Shown one piece after another: positions 10,930 through 37,797 of a stretch of 64,000 nucleotides of DNA (positions are counted from its first letter, which is position 1; each line of letters opens with the position of its first letter). The notes beneath the pieces were generated by a model. The model was not told the origin of the DNA and made no database searches. It worked only from the letters and a program-made list of their open reading frames with translations. Made by a program: the position numbers and the translations under genes. This DNA comes from Chanos chanos (Eukaryota; Chordata; Actinopteri; Gonorynchiformes; Chanidae), in assembly GCF_902362185.1 (NCBI RefSeq), contig NC_044498.1, positions 12,634,065-12,698,064 of the forward strand, given 5' to 3'.

Positions 10930-12600
10930 TTTTTAATCCCGAGTGAAATTCAAGTGTCGCAACAACACCTTCAGCACACACCAAACACGACGTAGAATAT
11001 AATAGTAGAATATAATGGGATAAATAAGAAAATGGAATAATAAAAATAAATCAAAGATAAAAATAGTGGACGTATATGTACATTGTGCAGTAATTAGTAG
11101 TGTAATTAGGCCTAGTAGCCTTTAGTAAAGAGAGAATAGTGAGGTAGATAGAATGTTATTGCCATAGTGCAGGGGTTATATACATAGTATATAATGAATA
11201 TAATGAATATGCCACGATATTGAGCAGTAGTAGTAAGATTATCACTATTGCGTGGTGTGTAATGTGCAATAGAGAACATCGTTGTTGTTACATGTGCAAC
11301 AGAGTACATTGTCGTTGTTACAGATTATGTAAAATGATAATACTAACTGCATAGAGCAGTTCTAAACCAGATAACTATGAGAAGGACTGAGATAGATAGA
11401 AATAGTTATTGTCCTTTATGCAATTGTCCATTGTGCAACTGCCCATTGTGCAATCATTATGTTGAAGGAGGAGCAGCATAGGGCATCAGGCGTCAGTCTA
11501 ACCCTTTGCTGCGGCAGAGAGGAGAAGAGTTGTACAGTTTGATGGCCGCTGGCAGAAACGACCTTCTGTATCTCTCGGTGGAGTATTTGTGGGAGATCAG
11601 CCTGCCGTTGAAGGTGCTCCTCAGTTTAACAAGCTCATCGTGAAGGGGATGGGAGTTGCTGTTCAGGATGCCCACCAGTTTCTTAAGCAGCCTCCTCTCC
11701 GCCATCACCCCCAGTAAGTCCAGCTCAGTTCCAACTCCTATGACAGAGCTGGCTTTCCCGACAAGCTTGTTTGCATCCCTAACTTTCAGTCCACAACCCC
11801 AGCACACCACCGTGTAGAAAATGGCACTGGATACCACTGACTGATAGAAAATCTGCATCACCTTGTTGCAGACATTGAAGGATCGTAGTCTCCTCAGAAA
11901 GTAGAGCCGACTCTGGCCCTTCTTGTAAAGGGCCACTGTGTTGTTAGTCCACTCCAGCCTGTCATCCACATGCACTCCAAGGTATTTGTAGGAGTGGAAT
12001 ACCTCGACATCTTCTCCATGGATGGAGACAGGGGTCAGGGTAGGCTTATTCCTGCAGAAGTCCATGACCAGCTCCTTTGTCTTGCTTGCGTTTCGCTGTA
12101 TGTGGTTCAGGCTGCACCACTCCACAGAGTTGTTTACCAGTCCTCTGTATTCTGCCTCCTGTTGCCTGGTGATATACCCTACAGCCGCAGAGTCATCAGA
12201 GAACTTCTTATGGTGGCATGACTCTGAGTTGTACCTGAAGTTGGAGGTGTCCAGGGTGAACAGGAAGGGAGAGGGGAGGAGGTCCTCTGGGGGGCCCCTG
12301 TGCTGCTTAACACTGTCTCTGACACACTGCTCCCCAGTCTCACATACTGTGGTCTGTTTGTCAGATAGTCCATTGTCCAGGTCACAAGCGGAGCGTCAAC
12401 CCACATGCTCCTGAGCTTGTCTCCCAGCAATACAGGCTGTATGGTGTTGAATGAACTGGAGAAGTCAAAGAACATGACTCTCACAGTGCTCCCAGCCTTG
12501 TCCAGATGAGAGTAGGCTCAGTGAAGCAGGTAAAATGGCATCCTCCACTCCAACGTGTTCCTGGTAGGCAAACTGCAGGGGGTCTAGTGCTGGTCTGACG
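10930..12600 (-). mobile_element. 5'-truncated LINE (L2/CR1-like clade of fish)
   Basis: Minus-strand reverse-transcriptase remnants appear in order: FDFSSSFNTIQPVLLGDKL, a KFSDD catalytic box (in place of FADD), the phrase SYKYLGVHVDDRLEWTNNT, KGQSRLYFLRRLRSF and the tail TERYRRSFLPAAIKLYNSS, followed by a stop near 11493. A 3' UTR runs to about 10930, where the sequence TTGAATTTCACTCGGGATTA matches the 3' end common to many fish LINEs. The 210-aa C-terminal frame (11493-12125) is still open. It is out of frame with the upstream RT part (12179-12484), so at least one frameshift is present. The 5' half, including the endonuclease, is missing. The clade is a judgement from memory of zebrafish elements. 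Confidence 0.85.
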
Positions 12601-14091
12601 AGAGGATTAAAGTGGGAGAGGATCAACCTCTCTCATCATGTGTGATGTTAACGCCACTGGCCTGTAATCATGATGTTAATCATGATGTTAATCATAAGGA
12701 ACCTAAGATCATAAGGAACCTAAAAAAAAAGTTCAGGCTCTTCACTGCTTCTGTGTTTTATAAGATGCCCTGTCTTCTTAATCATTGTCATCCCCTTCAC
12801 AATTTATAAGTAACATGCCTTTATATTATTTCATTTTTTCAGTTATCACTGCACTGCCATGATTTTGTAAGGGTCAGAATGAAGAGATGCTTGAGTTGCT
12901 ATAGAAACAAAGATTTATATTAAAGAAGGAATCCACATAACCTGAGAGACTCTAGAGCAGAACTTTCTGTACAACCAGATAATCAGGAGAGAAACTGGCT
13001 GATTATTCATTTTATTTGTGGATGTGGTCCATGTGTCATTGAACAAAGGATGTTATGACAATGCATTCTGGGAGGGGGGGGGGTACAGAGTGACCTAGAT
13101 ATGAATAAGTTCTAACCAAATGAATGATTGTTAGAACTGTGACTGCTGTTGGATTTGTGGAAAGATCTTTGATATCACTTTGATATCAAAGCCACTGCTC
13201 TGCCAGACTCCTTGCTAGAGATGATCAACACAATAAAATGATGTGCTGGTTTCATAAACAATATGAAATGATTTTCATGACAGCTTTATGAAGTCCTTGG
13301 CAGTGTGACTGAGAAAATTTTTTGTTTTTATATCCAGTGTGACAAAGAGTATGCAAAAACAGGGTCTGAATATTCTAAATCACTGTATTCATTTCTGCCT
13401 TGAATGTTTGCTTGTTTTACTTTGCACAAGCTATGATTTATGGTGGAAGATTTCAAAGAGATGATGTTTGGGTCACAAATGGATAACACACACTGATCAC
13501 CACACTGATGACTATACATGAGACGTAGCCATGTGAGACATTTAAATGTGAGGAAAGAAACGAACATACAACTGATAGCGTTTTTCAGCCTGGGAGTTTC
13601 AACATGTGCAGTAATCAACATACATGCACACGGAACACACGCATTTACGTGTCTCAAAATCTGATTTTGACAGAGAGTATTTTTTTCAGCATTATCATGT
13701 CATGCGAAGATTAGTAGCTTTGTAAAATAGTGATAGCCTATTTTCGGTGGGCTCATCATGTGTGAGCAAATAGTCAAATTCGAAATTTCAACCGTATCAT
13801 CACACAAGCTCTGATGAGCTGTTCTTTAAATGTACACATTTAAAGCTATAATTACAGATTCTGTTCCTAACTCCAGCCCCAAATCTCAGTAACGTGATGT
13901 GCAAACAAGAGGCGGAGCCGTATTTATGCGTTCCCGCAGACACATTAGGAACAGAGGCTGCTCAGTGCATACTAAAAAGGTCATTGGACATTGAGAAACA
14001 GTCGTATTATTGGGTAACTTGTCATACTGAAACCGCTGGCTTTCCTACTGCGGCATTTTAAAAATCATTCGGCTTTGTTTGCATTGCAAGT
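12601..14091 (+). promoter_or_regulatory. 5' flank of pfkl
   Basis: No gene is seen. There are short tandem duplications at 12660-12720 and a G-run at 13073-13083. The last 200 bases before the pfkl start are GC-richer and hold a GGCGG box near 13911 and a TATTTAT element near 13920, which could be the core promoter. The transcription start is not determined. Confidence 0.4.
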
Positions 14092-23739
<9,648 letters not shown>

Positions 23740-23912
23740 AAGCTTTACCCACCACTTCCTTTTGTCTCCAGCAGACGGTGCTATAACTAATTGTCATGCC
23801 ATCCTAACACAATTTACCCTGTACCTCTCCTTCTGTGTATGATTCTTGCTTGATAATGCTTGCTGTCATTGCATAGTCAGTGTTGGCCTACATTAATGAC
23901 ATGATGTAATTC

Positions 23913-23918
23913 AATAAA
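23913..23918 (+). terminator. pfkl polyadenylation signal
   Basis: AATAAA lies about 175 bases after the pfkl stop codon. Further AATAAA-like sites are weaker or much further away. Confidence 0.65.
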
Positions 23919-24994
23919 TGAATCCTGCTTGAAGCTTTTGAATGCAGATGACAGAATTTTGCTGAATTCAGTTCTGTGTAGTACACTGGTTCTTCTGAGA
24001 GAAGAGTTATGAACTACTACTACTCCAAAAAAAATGAGTAACATTTGAAGTTGTATCTGTTAACAGTCTACACCTACTGTGCCTTTGTTAAATGTTTGTT
24101 TTTAGTATCTTTGTGATGAATTTTACTGTCATAGTTGCCACTTACCATACAATCGTATTAAGGTTTAATTTATTAGTATGTAATAAGTGAACTGAGTAAT
24201 AGTTATTGCACCGACATCAGATCATACAATCAGACCAGGTTGATCCATGACAGTATGCGTGAAATAAAATGAGGCTGTACGGCGGAGGTTAAAACAATTT
24301 CCGCGTCTGAGATCTGTCAAGATTGTGGAACTTTGGTTTCAGATCCATTCCTTCAGCAATCTCATTACTTTTTAATCTAAATCAAAAATCCTTGTGTGTT
24401 TGTTGGTAGAATCCTGTCAGATGCTTTTGTTTCTGTTTTCTATGTGAAGAAGTCATAAATGGTTTTGTTATCATTACAGTATGATCATTGAATTAACTTG
24501 TATACCTCTTGGAAAATCACATTTCAATGAATTCAACAGTTTTATCACTAATTAGTCAGTCTGTGTTCTAATCAGCCCCCAGAGGATTGTAGTACACAGA
24601 GATGATGTTAATATCTGTATTTTCTTGTCTTTATACCTTGCACTGACCTGTAACTGAATTGCCACTTTTCTGCCGTCCAAGTTTTCTAATTAACTTGAAC
24701 CCTGACCCAGGCTTGCATGCCTGTTATGATGTATTTATAAGTGTGCATCTGTGCTAACATACGGTATTAAAATGATGACTATTGAGGCTTTGTGATTTTA
24801 TTCAGTGTACATTTTTGCACTCTAACTTCTAAATGCTGATATCTTGAAATAAGACATTCCTTAGTCTTTGTTGTATTTCGGGGACCATTTAGTTTATTTG
24901 GCAGTGTCAGCTCATTGACTGGGCTTAGTTAGAAAAATACATTGCATGATATACTACATCGCACGATTCGTCCTATTTATTATTATGATTACGG

Positions 24995-25052
<58 letters not shown>

Positions 25053-25190
25053 TTCGTCTTCTTTTTCTTATTATTATTTCACCGAGTAATAGAGACAAAT
25101 GTACGTAAAATTCAAAAGAAACGATGAGTTGGTCCTCCTCTATCCCATAATGCCAAGGGCCTGGTTGGTAAATCGCGCGTGCGCACTCTG
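23919..25190. other. Intergenic between pfkl and rpl37a, with (AT)n array
   Basis: No gene is seen. An (AT)n microsatellite of about 27 units spans 24996-25050, roughly 150 bases upstream of the rpl37a start. Frames across it are low-complexity. Confidence 0.6.
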
Positions 25191-25226
25191 TCATCCCTCT
25201 TTTGGATCCGCACCTCTTCTGCTATA
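25191..25226 (+). promoter_or_regulatory. rpl37a start region with TOP-like pyrimidine tracts
   Basis: Two pyrimidine tracts, CCCTCTTTT at about 25195 and CCTCTTC at about 25212, precede the start codon. Ribosomal protein mRNAs typically begin with a C inside such a 5' TOP tract, which puts their translation under mTOR control. Which tract holds the transcription start is not visible. Confidence 0.55.
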
Positions 25227-27322
<2,096 letters not shown>

Positions 27323-27403
27323 ACTGGGACTTTTGTTTTTGTACAGATTAAGATCTCCCTGTCTCAGACATTGCATTTCATGTGGCTCGTTGGAACATCC
27401 CAC

Positions 27404-27409
27404 AATAAA
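27404..27409 (+). terminator. rpl37a polyadenylation signal
   Basis: AATAAA lies about 80 bases after the stop codon. This gives the short 3' UTR usual for ribosomal protein mRNAs. Confidence 0.85.
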
Positions 27410-28471
27410 TTGAAGTCTTGAGCGGGCTCTGCCTCTGGTTCTTTTGTCCAATGCACACAGGATTAACACGGCTGTTCTGTTTATCAGAGCGCTTAGGTAC
27501 CTTTTACATGTTCAGCATCTCCAGAAATGGGCCTATGTGGGGTGCATATTTGCTATAAGAAGAAGCTGTGGTTTTGATATGAGGTGACGTGACAAGATGC
27601 CTTTCATTTAAATGCAACCCTCATCAACTGCAGCTATACCCACTAATTCAGATAGCACAAATATTGTCGTTAATGTCCTGTGCCGTAAGAAAGTTTATAT
27701 TTGTGTTTTTTATTGCTGTCATGTCTGCCTTTGTAGTTATTTCCCCCAAAAGCTTTGATATGAAAGTTCTTGGGAGAGTTAAGCTACAAATATAAGCTTT
27801 ACAAGCATAACCCAAGATGCCTGGGAAAGGCTCTGTGCTGTACCATGCTGGATGCTCTCAATGATCAAATTATTGAAGAAATATGAAAAGTGTCAGCTTT
27901 GCCTACGTTTGTGTATTGGATTTGGATGTAGGGCTGAGTATCAGGCCACAACCCTGCCTTTAGTTAATTGTGTAACCTAGATCAGTGATCTTCAACTCCA
28001 GTCCTGGGAATCCACAAAATGACACGTTTTTCTGTAGCCCAGCATTATCGTGTCTAATTCAAACTCTATCGGCTACTGAGCCCTTGGCTTCTTCAACTAA
28101 ATATGCAGAATATCTCCGTTTAACTCTGATTACTTGCAGTTAGAAGGGTCCTTCTTAGGCATTTAACGTAAGCGCGGTCTTGTTTACATACAACCCTTAA
28201 GTTGTCGAGGGCACATCTAATACCGCCACCGCCCGGCCCCAGCATTATTTCCCCAATATCAAATTATCTCAGTTTAGAGCAATATTCATATGATTGTTTA
28301 GGAACAGAACATAGAGATCAAAGTTTTTCTTAGTTCTAATCAAAAAGTGATCCAGTATTACCGGCATCGTTTAGGCAATTGTAGTACGTCCTTAACTCAA
28401 CGGAGGCTGCTGTCACGTGAACATATGACGCCGATGCACAAACGTAGATACTCTACAAACATTCAGTAAGT
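27410..28471. other. Intergenic between rpl37a and pecr
   Basis: No gene or recognisable repeat is seen. The last 100 bases are GC-richer and contain CACGTG-type and TGACG-like sequences (about 28414-28430) that could belong to the pecr promoter. Confidence 0.4.
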
Positions 28472-31632
<3,161 letters not shown>

Positions 31633-31983
31633 CACTATAGCAAGCAGGTTATAATTCTGTCACAATCCTGCCTGCTAGGCTACATTAGCCAACCGGGGCA
31701 GTGGAAGATCAGTCGAGTTCAGCTCATTGGTCTCAGTATTTGCTTTTAATGTCCTTTTGCAGCTGTGACACGAATACCATTATCCTTGAAAAGAACTTTT
31801 TTTTCAACAGTTCGCTAGTATGCTCAAATATTACAGATTTACAGGTTTACCAAGCCAAACTGATGTGCAAGCACTAAATATTTTGAAGTTTATGATGACT
31901 TTACAAGGACTGATCTGTGAATAGTTAGAGATTGATTGTTCATTTGCTGGAGATTTTACTATCTATAGTTTAATACGATGAAT

Positions 31984-31989
31984 AATAAA
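31984..31989 (+). terminator. Possible pecr polyadenylation signal
   Basis: AATAAA lies about 350 bases after the stop codon and is the first canonical hexamer downstream of it. Confidence 0.5.
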
Positions 31990-32813
31990 TTTCTGTTTAA
32001 TTGTGTCATGTAGATCTCTGAAACACTTTGCCTTAAGGAGAAATGGAACTGCAACCACGTCCTTTGTGCAACTCACCATGTATGTAACAAACAGACTTCT
32101 GAGACACTGACTTGTATAAATTCTGTAAGCTTCGATAAATTGTTTATGGGTGTTCAAAATATCGTTAATTTTTGGTCGAATTTTCTGGTGCCTCGTGGAC
32201 CGTGTGTGAGTTACCTTCAAAAATACGAGCTGGGCTAAGCCAGTCAGTTGCCAGGCAGGGATCACCATACTATCAGCATGAGCAGTAGCGTTTCGCTGCA
32301 AGCACACAGGCCTTTCCCGATTGGACGACGCATGGAATGGGGTTGGGCAGGCGGAAGACATTGTGGAAACTGTGGCCGGAACAGCTTTGTCAGACATAGG
32401 ATTGCAATCCATCGGTTGGATGCATGTGTCAGAGATTCGGGAATATTTGTAAAATTAAATGCATACTAAAGTGTTTTTCTGGAGATTTGGCTGCACTAGA
32501 ATTTCTCGGAAACGCTTTAAACAACCTTGTCAGCTCAATAACGCTTTTCATCAGCGTTGTAGTCCCTGGAGTCAGGCGTGTTTGGCTACTTTAAAGGAAT
32601 GTCTTTAATTTTCTACATCGGACATATGTGATCATGTTTTTAAATCTATTTGTTCCTTAATGCATTTCCACATTTCATATAACACATTAGTATTCTCTAC
32701 GAAGAAGTGCATTTAGTGTTAATTTACCCACGCTACAACTCCGTGCTGCTTAGACTGCTCTTCACACTCAGCATCTTTCGGTGTACATGCACTGCCATAG
32801 ATAGAGGTGTGGC
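31990..32813. other. Intergenic between pecr and tmem169, probable tmem169 5' UTR
   Basis: No coding exon is recognised. A GC-richer patch at about 32240-32420 could be the tmem169 promoter. The 149-codon minus-strand frame across it resembles nothing I know and is probably chance. Confidence 0.35.
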
Positions 32814-34861
32814 ATGAGAGTGGAGGCCTCGCAGGAAGATGCCAGTATGGGACAAGAAGGACAAGCAGATGTTGAAGAATCCCCGGTGGTCTCACCGAGG
32901 AGGGCAGATGAGGAGGGAACCAACACAAGAAAGAAGAAGAAAAAGAAGAGGGAGTTAGAGTCCATTATTGTTTACCACTCAGAGGCTGAGAACCAGGGTG
33001 AGGATGCAGGAGAGGGAAGCTCTGCAGATGGGGCCAGAGCCCTCAACACACCCTCAGAGGAAGGTAAGATTGCTATCACTGGCTTTGATAGTATAATCGC
33101 TAATAACTGGTTTTGGAGGCTACATCTCGTTCTCTTTTTGAATTAGGATGACTGGGTGCATTTAAATCCTTAGCTGCACTGTAAAGAAGAATAATAGCAT
33201 TTAAATGATTGGAGGAGAAATATAATCCAAGTTTAGATTTCTTATTAAGATTATTTCTAAGCAGTTTAGTTCTTTTCCAGCAGACAGTGACGACAATGTT
33301 TCTTTAGTGGCAGAGGGAAACCTATAGCAACCTACAACCAAATTGTTGAGGAACAGACATGGCTTTCAACACAGCTACACAGTTTTGCTGATTTTGAATG
33401 AATAGTCCATTGAATCAAATAGATCTAGTCAGTATAAAACTCCTCAGATAAAACAACACTCTTTCTGTCCCATTAAGTCAGATGGCAAAAAGTATATGAG
33501 CACCTCTGAGAATGGACAGAGTTCTCTTGAACTGGGGTGGAGAAGTGATTTTTGACAGGAAATGTAGTGCACTGACAACAGTCATATAAAGCCAGATCAG
33601 CTGAGTAATAAATTTGGAAAAACAAAATCATGCGATTAGAGAAATAATAAATAAATTATAATGACCAATTTTAATTGTATTGTTCCAGATTGTTGTTCAA
33701 TCCAGAGCTCACAAAATGAATTACTTCAGCTTTGCACATTTGTGCAATGGATGTGTGTAGCTGAAGTAATGGGAGCGGAAAGGGGGTTAAGTGTTGCCTA
33801 GCTGGTAGATGGCTGATTGGAGAGCAGTCATATGAGGAGTACATGGCATGTACATGGAGCAAGTTTTAACAAGTATCAGTGGAATCAGACTGACTTGAAT
33901 ACTTGGGAATGATAGAAAAAAAGTTCAGGGGCAGTTTTTTTTTTATACTTTATTTATTGCTTAATAGCTTGCCATAAGCAGCATCTAAAAACAACACGAG
34001 ATTGCATCTTGTAAGTTAGACCACATGTAATGTCAAACAGCATTAGTTTTCAAAAATAAACACAAAAATTGCAGATGCTAGAAACACTCAATTTTGCTAG
34101 TGCCTTTGAAGTGGTAGAGCACAGCTAGGACAAGACCTAAGGATTGCTTTTGATAACGCATGTAAATTAGTTAACAGAGAAACCTATTTTTCTCCTACAC
34201 TTACGTCTTGTTGTGCCCCTTATCAACAGAGGGCTGGAGCATACCCCCAGACAGTCGTTTCGTAACCCTGACCGGGACCATCACTCGGGGAAAGAGGAAA
34301 GGTCAGATGGTGGACATCCACGTCACGCTAACAGACAAGGAGCTGAGAGACATGGCCAGGTCGAAGGAGCGTTTGGACGCAGAATGCGAGGAAGGAGTGG
34401 AGGCCAGGAGATCTTGTGCCTTGGGTCTTGGGCAGGGCCCGCACGTGCTCCTCTGGAGCCTGTCATGTTCACCGTTCATCTTCGTCCTATCCTTCATCAC
34501 CTCCTTCTACTACGGCACACTCACTTGGTACAATGTGTTCCTGGTCTATAACGAGGAACGAACTTTTCTTCATAAGGTCACCATGTGCCCACTCCTTATC
34601 CTGACATATCCTGTGCTGATTATGGTGCTATGTGTTTGTATGGGTCTGTATGCTGCTGGAGCCCAACTCTCCTGGGTATTTAGTGAGTGGTGGCAAGCAG
34701 TGAAAGATTTGGAGAAAGGTTTCTGTGGTTGGCTGTGTGGCAAGCTTGGCCTGGAGGATTGTGCGCCGTACAGCGTTGTGGAGCTGCTCGACTCCGACAC
34801 ACTCTCAGGAACACTCCAGATGAAGAGGTCAGATGATGTGGAGCAGACGTCTTCTGTTTAA
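32814..34861 (+). CDS. tmem169: Transmembrane protein 169
   Basis: Two coding exons, 32814-33063 and 34230-34861, encode 293 aa (human 297). An N-terminal acidic and lysine-rich region (RKKKKKKRELESIIVYHSE) precedes the strongly conserved block RFVTLTGTITRGKRKGQMVD. Two membrane segments follow, at about 155-180 (PFIFVLSFITSFYYG) and about 198-222 (LTYPVLIMVLCVCMGLYAAG), separated by the conserved YNVFLVYNEERTF loop. The tail has EKGFCGWLCGKLGLEDC. The molecular function of the family is not established. The start was chosen as the first ATG that keeps the human-like N-terminus. The pecr-tmem169 neighbourhood matches human 2q35. Confidence 0.95.
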
Positions 34862-37797
34862 CTGCCACAGTTATTTTGTGTAGAATAACTGCTGGGTGCA
34901 CTACACATATTTTGGGACTTTTGGTCAGCTTTCTTCACATGTCTTCAAACGACGCATATTTGAGGTGTTTCATATTGTGAATGCTGGACTACAGCACACA
35001 GTGTTTTCTTCATCTTGAGTCCACTCTTCACTATACTGCAGATTTTGTCTGTTCTTCTCACATACAAAGCTGTGTCTTAGGATCTGTTTTTTGCTTGTAC
35101 TTGAGGTAGATGAATTGTGTACTTCACTGTCTGTGATTGCTTGCTCTATACGCAAGTTTTTTAAGTGTTGTTATTTGGTTAAAAATGAAGAAGGGTCTGA
35201 ATCATGCTCTCATGTCTTATGTTTAATGTGTTTCACCAACATATTAAAATTTTCAGCTCATTTTTTAACCATCAGTTACTGTTTTCACAAGCACACTCTG
35301 AACCACGTAAGCATTGCATGCATTTCCTTGACCAAGCATTAAATTTTTTGTGTTTAAACAGAGAACCATGAATCTAATAGGAGTCATAGCATTGTCATGG
35401 CAGTCATTACCAAGCACATAAAAGGTGCAAAGAGCAGTCTTTCATTCCAAACCTAAGACTGTCCTAAAGAAGATATGCAGTCAGAGGTACGGCGGTGCCA
35501 CTCTATGGACGACATTTTGAGTAATGTGCATTTTGAGAACACAACTGACTTTTAATATGACTGTTACTCTGTTCCATCCACTGTAAGCAAGTCTAGCTTA
35601 GGCTGTTGGAAATTGGGGGGTGCACCTGTACTCTAGAAAATGCTGTAATATGCTCTTGTGAAAATGATTAAAAAGCACAAATAAGAGTTGTGTACAATCT
35701 GATGATCATTATGTACTTTTGTCTGTGCATGAGTTCACGTTGTATTGTGGGGAAAACGAATCAAGTATTCACTTTTTCAAAAGTTCTGCTTCATTTTTAT
35801 TCATATGACCTTTGTTATTTTAATCAGTGATCAATAATCAAAAAATGGGACAGGAGTTTAAGCCAGTTCTCAATGTAGCGTCACTGTTTGTATGTGCAGT
35901 AAAACGTATTTCATTTTGGTTGGAATATTTAGTACAGATCTTGTTTGATCGAATATGGATGATATCACTATGGTACATGTGTGCATTATGCAATGAAACA
36001 TTATCATATTGATCTACCTGCAGTTTTCCTTTGAAACATTCCAGAATCAAACAATTTGAACTAATGAAACTATAGCATTGTCTATAAATGTAAAGAGACA
36101 ACAGAGAGACATTAGATACAGTATCTAAAAAAAATTAAAGTATAATGTGGCTGAAACACAATAAACTCAGAGAAAGAAAACCAAGGTAAATCTTTTAGAT
36201 TATGTAGCAACCTGATTTTTTTTTTAATACAGAACACTTTGTTCAGAGTCATGTTGTGCAGAATCACATTTCTTGTGTCAATAAAAATGTTTTCCAGTAA
36301 TAATAAAACTTGACTTGAAAATAAGTGGTTTGTCAGTTATTACCGGATTTTCACACCGGCACCGCTCAGTCTGAAGGCCCAAATGTCCATGCGGCCGAAA
36401 TATCAACATTTTCCAAAGGTTTCGTGTTAGTAAATCTCATATTAATAGGCTTACATCACATACAAAAATAATCCTATTGACGATCGAATTTACCAGAGAC
36501 GGAATGATCTCATTTCGAAGGTTAGAAACATGTTGTTTTCAGTATGCAGATTATGACAGAAAAAGTTCTTTAAATGTCAGTTTTTAAGCCTTTTTGGCGC
36601 TTTGTTAACGTCAGTGTGGGTGTGGCTAAGCGTACTTCCGTCATCAATTTACTTTCGAATTATGTGCAGCTCTGACACAGAGAAGATCAAATTAAACGTA
36701 AGTTCTGTTTATGTCTCTGTGCAGTACCGTAAATTTATCAAAGCATAGGCCTAGTTGTCCTGTGTCCAAAATTTAGCTCAGAGGTGAATTACTCGATGAG
36801 CTGATACAACGAGAGAGCGTTTTCACAAGTAGGCTATTTTCACAAGTAGGCTATCTCTTTGTCTGTTTTCAGTGATAAAATAGTTTAAGGAAAATTTGAC
36901 AAGTCGTTTGCTTATATCTGAACTTCAGCGCAGTGTATTAGTGTATTTCTTGTAATTACACTGAAGGTTTATTTTAAAGCGTCATGTGAAATTTTAGCTT
37001 TTTAGCTCAATTGGTTAACATCGCAACGCAGTCACGATTTTAGTTACTATAGTTGCTTCAGGTTTCCCGTGTAAACATTTTTAGGTAGAGATATTTTGAA
37101 TTATTGTTATCGTATTTTCTGTATATATAGCCGATGAAACGGTAAAGTTAAAATGCACGTCTCCTTTTCGTTTCACTTTCATATTTACATCGTTTTAATC
37201 TCAGATAAAGGATGAAAGAATTACCAGCTGTCGGTGTCGTGATAGAAGGCAACTCCCAAAAACCCCGAGGCAGAAGACGTCCAGTATCAAAAGTCAATGC
37301 AAAGGCTGTCGGAGTAATATGATTCTGTTTTGTGTTATGCACACATAATTCTCCAGGTACTTTCCTTCAACAGAAGATATTTTTTTCATTTACTTCCATC
37401 TTTAATTCTTCCAAATATTTCAGTGTTTTTAAGGAGAAAAGCACTTGTGTAAACTACTTCATCAGGGCATTAAATCTTCAGACCTATAAAGTAAAAGGGG
37501 TTTGATTGGTTTGGTTGTATGCCCTTCAAACAGTTTTTCAGGAGGGATATGATTCATCCCTAGGGTATAAAATGAGACCTGCTCAGGAGTTGCCTCAGTT
37601 AATGCAGTCGTTTTTTCATTTCCTGGAGGCAAGTTTCTCAGTGTACTGATATTTGCACACTGGATAAAGATTAATGATGCTAGCATGCAAGGTAATTTGA
37701 TTTTCATGGATCCATTGGACACCCTTATCCCAATCTTCAAAATGCCCACTGAAGGCTTTCAATGGGATTGATGAAGGAGTAAAAACTATTTCATGCC
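34862..37797 (+). other. tmem169 3' UTR and cflar 5' region
   Basis: No coding exon is seen. A candidate non-coding first exon of cflar ends at 36697 before GTAAGT, downstream of GC-boxes such as GGGTGTGGC (about 36617). A 17-base tandem duplication (TTTTCACAAGTAGGCTA) lies at about 36820-36853. A possible acceptor at 37357-37358 could start the 5' UTR part of the first coding exon. Confidence 0.35.
36280..36307 (+). terminator. Likely distal tmem169 polyadenylation signals
   Basis: AATAAA occurs at 36280-36285 and again at 36302-36307, followed by sequence of different character. This implies a long 3' UTR of about 1.4 kb. An earlier signal may also be used. Confidence 0.4.

Noticed and set aside
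11493-12125. 210-codon frame as a host gene
   Set aside because: It reads as the C-terminal part of a LINE reverse transcriptase followed by a LINE 3' end.
24942-25194. Frames over the AT array upstream of rpl37a
   Set aside because: They are low-complexity repeats with no homology.
31963-32412. 149-codon minus-strand frame between pecr and tmem169
   Set aside because: There is no recognisable domain, no splice context and no start context, and it lies in a probable promoter patch.
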